Source: Salinirarus marinus
GTDB taxonomy: Archaea > Halobacteriota > Halobacteria > Halobacteriales > Haloferacaceae
Length of the DNA: 64,000 bases
Assembly: GCA_030734185.1 (NCBI GenBank)
Contig: CP132293.1
Span: forward strand, 272,978-336,977
Direction of reading: 5' to 3'
Under the pieces are notes generated by a model that saw only the letters and a list, made by a program, of their open reading frames with translations, was not told where the DNA came from and searched no databases. Below are positions 57,653 to 64,000 of this stretch, piece by piece (positions within the stretch are counted from its first letter, which is position 1; each line of letters begins with the position of its first letter). Both the position numbers and the translations under genes were made by a program.

Positions 57653-60510
57653 ATGTCAGAACAAAATCAAGAAGGCCATTCCGTTGGATCCGATACACCG
57701 AATAAAGTAGCAATTGAATCAAAGCTCCCGCTTACAGCAATTGACATTGAAAGTCAAAAAGACATGGCGTCTGGTCGCCATCACCCACTACGTAGCTTGC
57801 ACAAGTGGTTTGCTGCTCGACCCACTCCAGTAGCGAGGCTCGCTACAATCGCATCTGCATACCCAGGTGAGATCGACTCGGATAAACTTCTCAAGTTGAT
57901 GCAGATCGGGCCGAAAGAACTGGATTCTGAGATTGCTGAATATGTTGAAGGAAAGTTCACGGAGCCAAAGAACGGTGCAACCCTAGACGATCATTACCAG
58001 TATCCGAATCCGAGCACACAGACACCGACTGCTAAAGAACTGGAGGAAATGCACGCGGAGATTCGAGAAGGGTGGGGTGGTAGCTTACCGACTGTAATGG
58101 ATCCGACAGCAGGCCGTGGAATCATCCCGTTTGAATCGATTAGATATGGATTCCCCACGAAGGCTAATGAACTAAATCCAGTTCCCAACTTGATAATGAG
58201 AGTAGGACTGGAATACGCCCCTCAAGTAGGATCTCTCACTCCTGAAATTTACGAGTGGAGAGATGAGATTCAGGAATCCGCTCAAGAGAATACTAGGCAA
58301 TACTATCCTACAAAAGAAGACGGGTCCACAATTCTAAATTCAGCCGTCACATATCTGATAAACTGTGAGTCCTGTGGTGGTCAGATTCCGCTTGTCGTGA
58401 AATGGTGGTTGAACAAGAGCTCGAATGGAGGGGATGCAATAAAGCCAATTTACACCGATGGAGAAGTCTCATACGAACATGTAAAGGTGCAAGACACTGA
58501 TGACTACGACCCAGATGATGGACCAGTGAAAGGTGGTGATGCAGAATGTCCTCATTGCGATGTAGTTACAGAAAATGACCAAGTAAGGGAGAAGATAGCT
58601 GAGGGTGAATTCGAATATAGTGTCTACGGTGTTAATTATGAGGATGCGCGTGGGAATCGTAAGTTCCGCGGAGGAGATGAGGTTGATCAAAAAGGGATGG
58701 AGAAAGCCGCTGAAAGGGTAGAAAATGACTTTGGAATGATCGACTTCCTCACCGAGTCATATCCAGGTGGGTTCACAGACCGAGTCAAAAATTACGGGGT
58801 TGAAGAATGGCGGGACATCTTCACGCCAAGACAGCTAGTGGTACATTACGAATACTTGCAGGCATTCCAAGATGCTCTTCCTGAAATACAAGCAAAATAT
58901 GAACAAGAGAGGGCTGAGGCTATTGCTTCCGTCTTAACGCTTTGTGCTAGCCGGGTAGTAATGTTCAATTCAAGACTCTCAAAGTGGTATGACCAACGGG
59001 GTATTCCGCATGGGATGTTTGCTCAGAATAATTTTGTTCTCAAAGATGGGGGCAGATAATAATATATCTGCTCCAAGACGGGGGTATGAGAAGAACTCAG
59101 ATCATGTTATAGACTCTTACGAGAAAATTGCCTCGTATGTACGCGAATCAGAACCGGCAGAGGTACGATACGGTGATGCTGCCAGCCTCTCTAGCGATTG
59201 GTCAGAAGGTTCAGTTGATATTGCTATCGTCGACCCTCCGTACTACCAAAGCATCCAGTATGCTGAACTAGCAGATATCTTCTACATCTTCCACAAAGAA
59301 TACCTTGGTGATGTGTTCCCAGACCTATATGACACCAAGCTCACTAATAAGAAAGATGAAGCTGTAGCCAATCCTTCTCGATTTGAGGAATTCGATAACG
59401 ATTCTAAATCAAAGAAAGAGCTTGCTGACAATTTCTATGAGGATAAGATGGGAGAAATATTCTCTGAGATATACAAATCACTTAGCGACGGAGGAGTTAT
59501 GACAATTATGTTCACCCATAGGGAGATTGATGCGTGGGATACTCTTACGTCTGCCCTCATAGAGTCGGGATTTACAATTACAGCAACTCATCCGATTAAA
59601 ACAGAGATGGGTGATCGAATTGGAGCTCAGGACAAAGCAAGCGCAGATAGCTCCATTCTGTTGATTGGAAGGAAGCAAAAAAGGAAGAGCGACGAAAAGA
59701 CGCTATGGGGAGATGTGAAGTCCGATATCGCAAATGTTGCTCGTGAGGAAGCAGAAGATATCATTCAATCCGATTATTCCATTTCTAAAACAGATATGGC
59801 GATCTCCGCTTACGGGCCGACGCTTCAACGGTATGCTTCTGAATATCCAGTAGTTAATAAGAAAGGAGAGGAAGTTAGACCAAAGACCGCTTTATCAAAA
59901 GCTCAAGAAGCAGTAACAAGTGTTATTGCTGAAACTTTTCTTGAAACGGCAGGCATTGACCAACTGGATTCCCTCACGTTGGTATGTTCTTGCTTGGTTA
60001 ATATACGAGAATGACACTATGCCATATGACGAAGCAAACCAATTGGGCGTGGCTGCTGGAGTTGATATTGAAGATCTAAAACGCCCTACGAAGATCTGGA
60101 GAGGTGGTAGTGAGGTAACTCTGCAGTCTCCGAAGGATCGTGTGCAGGATATTACAAAGCTCAAGGCGGATGGTGCAGAGAATCCATCAACTCGAAAATA
60201 TCCGGTTAACCCAACAGATACGCGTTTCACATACATAATTGACCTCATACATTCAGTGGTTCATGTATACGACAACAAGGGACCAGACGGTGCCTGGAAG
60301 TGGATTACTGACAGAAACCTCAAATCTAATCAAGAATTTAAGATAGGTGTAGCTGCGTTATTAGAGGTTCTTCCGGGTGACGAACCAATGAAAGAGACAC
60401 TTATTAACCTAATCTCAGGAGACACCGGGGAATACCTTGACATCGAGCTGTCTCACTTGGACTTGTCAGGGGACGACCGACAATCATCCCTGACTGAAGA
60501 ATTCGAATGA
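57653..60510 (+). pseudogene. DUF1156 DNA methyltransferase, two apparent frameshifts, AT-rich
   Basis: The protein of about 950 residues begins SEQNQEGHSVGSD and contains LRSLHKWFAARPTPVAR (the DUF1156 signature), SAM-binding MDPTAGRGIIPFESI and ANELNPVPN, and in the next frame the catalytic DIAIVDPPYYQSIQY. Frame changes occur near 59043 and 59975, each equal to loss of two bases or gain of one. DPPY marks an amino-methyltransferase that would protect self DNA. Codons are clearly AT-richer than in the flanking genes of the same operon, implying a separate origin of this module. Confidence 0.8.
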
Positions 60511-63500
60511 GTCTTCAGAACGTCTCGTGGGAGCCGGTGTACGAAAGCGAGTTCCGGACCAACCGGACGCTCATGGAGACGTTCTACCGGCCATTCCTCA
60601 ACGAGGTCATCCGCTACGACCGGCTCGCCGGCTACCTGAGTCTGCGTAGTCTGGCGCACGCTCTCGAAGGGGTTGACTCCCTCCTCGAGACTGATGGAAC
60701 AGTACGTGTCATCGCTGGAGCCGACCTCCAGAAGCGCGAGAAGGGAGCGATGTTCCCTGACGCAGATGAACCCCTCGAACCGTGGGTTGAGTCCCAACTC
60801 ACCATCATCGCTACCCTCCTCGACCGCGGCGACCTCCAAATCAAGGTCGGTGACCCCAAAGGCGGTGACGGGCTCTTCCACCCGAAGCTCGGCATCGGTG
60901 TCGATCGCGAGGGCAACAAGATCAGCTTCGAGGGGAGTATCAACGAGACGCTCAGTGCGTGGCAGTACAACTACGAACGCTTCAAAGTTCATCGCTCCTG
61001 GAGCCGCGGCGAGGCGAAGTATGTCGAGGAAGACGTCTCGACGTTCAACGCACTCTGGAACGGCTTCCACCCTCCGTCGATGTCTTCGAGCTCGACGAAG
61101 CTGCACGCCAGGACCTCATTGACTGGAAGGACACCGATGGAACGCTCGAGGAACACGTCGAGCGCGTTAAGAATCACGACCCCCAGACGACGGTGCCCGA
61201 AGACGATACCGCCGGTGTCGTCTCGATCGCCGGACGGACACCAGGAGGAATCCACCTCGCAGAGGAGATCAGTACTGTCACGCCCTGGCCCCATCAGCGA
61301 ACGATCTCCGATACCGCGGTCAGTATCTACCCGAACAACCTCCTGTTCTGTGACGAGGTGGGGCTCGGCAAAACCATCGAAGCAGGCCTGACCCTCTCAC
61401 GGCTGATGGAGGTCGGAGAGGCTGAGCAGGCGCTGTTTCTGGTTCCTGCAGGGTTGGTACAGCAGTGGCAGAACGAACTCCTCGACCGCTTCAATATCCA
61501 CGCCTACTATCACGAACGGTCCTACGACGGTGATTACATGATCGGTCCTCTCGGAGACGCAGAGGATCACCGTATCCCCACATCCGGAGCGGTCGACGCC
61601 GATGCGTGGGAGAACACGCCGATTGGTTCGTTCGTTACGGAGAGAGATGAGCCAACCGTCGTAATCGAGTCGTGGCATACCGCCCGCCGCGAAGGTAATC
61701 AGGCACACGTCGCCCCACGCATCGACGAGAACGTGTGGGATCTCACAGTCGTCGACGAGGCACACAGTGCTCGCGAGGAGACGAAACTCTACGACCTGCT
61801 CGGACAGGCCGAAGAAGCCTCCCGGTGTCTCTACGCTCTCACGGCGACTCCTATGCAGTTGAATGTTGGCGAGCTCTACGATCTCCTTCGACTATGCGAT
61901 CTCCCAGAGGGTTGGGACGACAAGGACCGATTCGTCGAGTTCTTCGAAACACGGCAAGCACTCGAAGATAGCCTCAGTACCGTCGGCTCTCGCTATCAGA
62001 ATATAGCCGATGGACAGCAACAGGTTCTCCAACAGTTCCAGAAAGAGCTCGATCTGGAGGAGGACGAAGGCCGACCAAGAATCGAACGGTTCGGGAAACT
62101 CATTCACGAACATCTCACGTCGAATCCCGGCTACGACGAGCAGGCGAAGGCGCTAGCCGAGGCGACGGACACGGAGTCGATTCAACAGCGGAAAGCCCGA
62201 GAAACTCGTCGGCGTGCGCGAAACCTCACCCCGATTTGACGATCCGCGCTCGCTCATTTTCGACTGTGGGCCAACGGAGTGGAGCGCACCATGGAGGCTT
62301 CTCAGTGGGCGACACCGGTTCAGTCCCGCATCTTCCGGAATACTCGAGCGGTATTGGAGCAGTGTCAGGATCTCGGGCTGCTCGACGATACGGTTCCGAC
62401 TCGGGATGTCGAGACAAAACGTATCGAGCTGGGTGACGCAGCCCCGCTGTACGATCAGGTAGAGCAGTATATTGATGAGACGTATAAGCAGTCGCAGAAA
62501 GTCCTGACAGGGAAGGAGAAACTCGCGTTGGGCTTCGTGATGACCACGTATCGTCAGCGCCTGACGAGCAGTCTACACGCCATCAAGCAGAGCCTCCAGC
62601 GCCGGATGGAGAAGCTCGACGAGAAGGTTGAGGACATGACCGAGGAGGTCTCCGAGCTTAGTAGGGACGCCGGAGTGACGGAGGCGACCATCGACGAGGC
62701 GATCGGCCAAGCATCCTCGACGCCTATCAGCCAAGTAGTCGTGGTGCCGCCGACGTGATTCAGGCGGAGCGGACGGCCCTCCAAGAGTTCGTGGACGATC
62801 TCAGGCAGGCCCATACCGACCCGAAGGTAGCGCAGTTGCGCCGCGACATTCGCTCGCTCCGTCAGAGCGCCCGTGATAACATCATCATCTTCACACAATA
62901 CCACGATACCCTCGACATATCCGTGAGACCCTGACAGACACACATCCGAACGTCGGTACGTACAGTGGTGGTGGCGGGATGCAGTACGACGAAACATCCG
63001 GAGAGTGGGTGAACGTCGGTAAAGAGGCGATCAAGCGCGATTTCACTGACGGGGACACCAATATCCTGATCTGTACAGACAGCGCGAGTGAGGGGCTGAA
63101 CCTCCAGACTGCAGATGCGCTGATCAATTTCGATCTGCCGTGGAATCCGATGCGGGTTGAACAACGCATCGGTCGAATCGACCGTATTGGCCAGAAAAAC
63201 GAGGTCGTGAAGATCATCAACTACGCCTACAAGGACAGCATCGACGGCGACATCTATGAGGAACTGGAGGGACGGTTACAGCTGTTCGAGAACGTGGTTG
63301 GGCCGATGCGTCCGGTACTGAACAGCATCGAGCAGGACATCAAAGACGCCGTTATGGGTAGTTCCGGGCCGGATGCCACCAGAGAGCCCAGTGAGCAAGT
63401 CGTCGAAGAAGCAGACTCGCGGGCAAAACGTGCCCAGGAGAAAGCCGAGGAGACCGGGAGCAGGTGAGCCAGAAGAGGTATCGACGAAAGAGGCGATAAT

Positions 63501-64000
63501 CGAGAGTTCCGGACTTGACGGGTGGGAACCCTATTGCTATCCCGCATTCGATGGGATCGGGACCGGTGATCGGTCGTATGAACCGTTGGTGAGCTTGGAG
63601 ACGATCGAGACACAGATTACGCAAAGCGACCGCCTCGAAGAGACAGAATGGTCGTTTACTGCCCTCCGGAACCATGCCCGCGCCGACGACTTCGAAGACA
63701 TCGTCGACGATGCATACGTTCTGGAACTGCCGGAGGAGGGTGCAGTAGCAATGCCGGAGTCGCTCGGAGAGACAGCTCAGGCAGAGCTTGGAGGGGGTAG
63801 CGGTGTTGTTGTGACGTTCAACCCAGAGATTTCTGAGCAGTTCCCGTCGATTCGGCTGCTCCTACCTGGAGATCCGATATTCGAAGTGCTCATCCGCGAA
63901 GCGGCCCCAGCAGAAGTCGATAATGTGGAGTTCGTCTGTGGTCAGCGTGGAGAGAGTGGATCGTCTGTTACCCGAAGCAGTCAGGTCGCCGAAGCCAAAG
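60507..64000 (+). pseudogene. PLD-SNF2 helicase of the defence operon, several frame breaks, runs off window
   Basis: The N-terminal 200 residues form a phospholipase D-like domain (LFHPKLGIGVDREGN at about 123-137, then EGSINET). The helicase core follows with CDEVGLGKTIEAGLTLSRL, VVDEAHSAR and LTATPMQLNV, and late motifs TDSASEGLNLQTAD and EQRIGRIDRIGQ. One-base losses near 61076, 62712, 62915 and 63455 and an in-frame TGA at 62237 interrupt it. After 63455 the next frame stays open to the end of the window, so the C-terminus lies outside. It is coupled to the methyltransferase by a 4-base overlap. It probably attacks or loads onto foreign DNA. Confidence 0.82.

Noticed and set aside
53743-63470. 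Programmed frameshifting in the defence operon
   Set aside because: Junctions share no slippery sequence and are too many; single-base loss or sequencing error is simpler.

Overview
The window is haloarchaeal DNA. Its proteins are acidic, most coding sequence is GC-rich, and it carries Tat-dependent halocyanin-type lipoproteins, SHOCT and DUF302 proteins, TRASH-domain metal sensors and many ATGA/GTGA-coupled gene pairs. An integrase, a ParA system, a type IV toxin-antitoxin pair and a defence island, together with many broken genes, suggest a megaplasmid or a large genomic island. No rRNA, tRNA, CRISPR array or Orc1/Cdc6 gene was recognised.

Block 1 (1-33.3 kb, continued by a P-type ATPase to 35.6 kb) handles copper and respiration. 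It opens with the end of a TRASH-domain regulator and a copA operon (CopA, small HTH protein, broken DUF63 protein, Met-rich membrane protein, DUF1405 protein, blue copper lipoprotein). A reverse-strand aa3-type oxidase operon follows (cupredoxin lipoprotein, coxA, coxB, coxC, and a COX15-like/heme O synthase fusion). Then come small membrane proteins, two ArsP-like permeases with built-in TRASH domains, a lone CuA-type lipoprotein, a four-helix copper-storage protein, repeated SHOCT/DUF302 cassettes, Met/His-rich secreted proteins and a broken multicopper oxidase. Inside it lies a sulfur module: a TauE-like exporter, a SoxB-like hydrolase and a rhodanese-metallo-beta-lactamase fusion. Gene debris is frequent, including an aconitase tail fused head-on to a second membrane-gene tail.

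Block 2 (35.6-40.6 kb) maintains the replicon: a frameshifted UspA protein, a tyrosine recombinase, a ParA ATPase with a small partner, a centromere-like array of TTCGTT/CTCGTT hexamers, and an AbiEi/AbiEii-like pair behind a palindromic operator.

Block 3 (40.6-64 kb) is recombination and defence. It holds an AddA/AddB-like helicase-nuclease pair, a PIN-domain gene with an unknown partner, a short prokaryotic Argonaute with a PD-(D/E)XK nuclease-APAZ partner (SPARDA-like), two unknown genes, and a five-gene operon of a small antitoxin-like protein, a DUF499 ATPase, a DUF3780 protein, a DUF1156 methyltransferase and a PLD/SNF2 helicase that runs off the end of the window. The Argonaute pair is the most exciting content.

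Many genes are interrupted by what look like single-base deletions (13 inferred: thioredoxin, halocyanin, UspA, ParA, Argonaute, DUF499 and helicase), and a few by in-frame stops. The coding signal resumes cleanly in the next frame each time. The breaks could be recent decay or base-calling errors in the assembly, and raw reads would decide.
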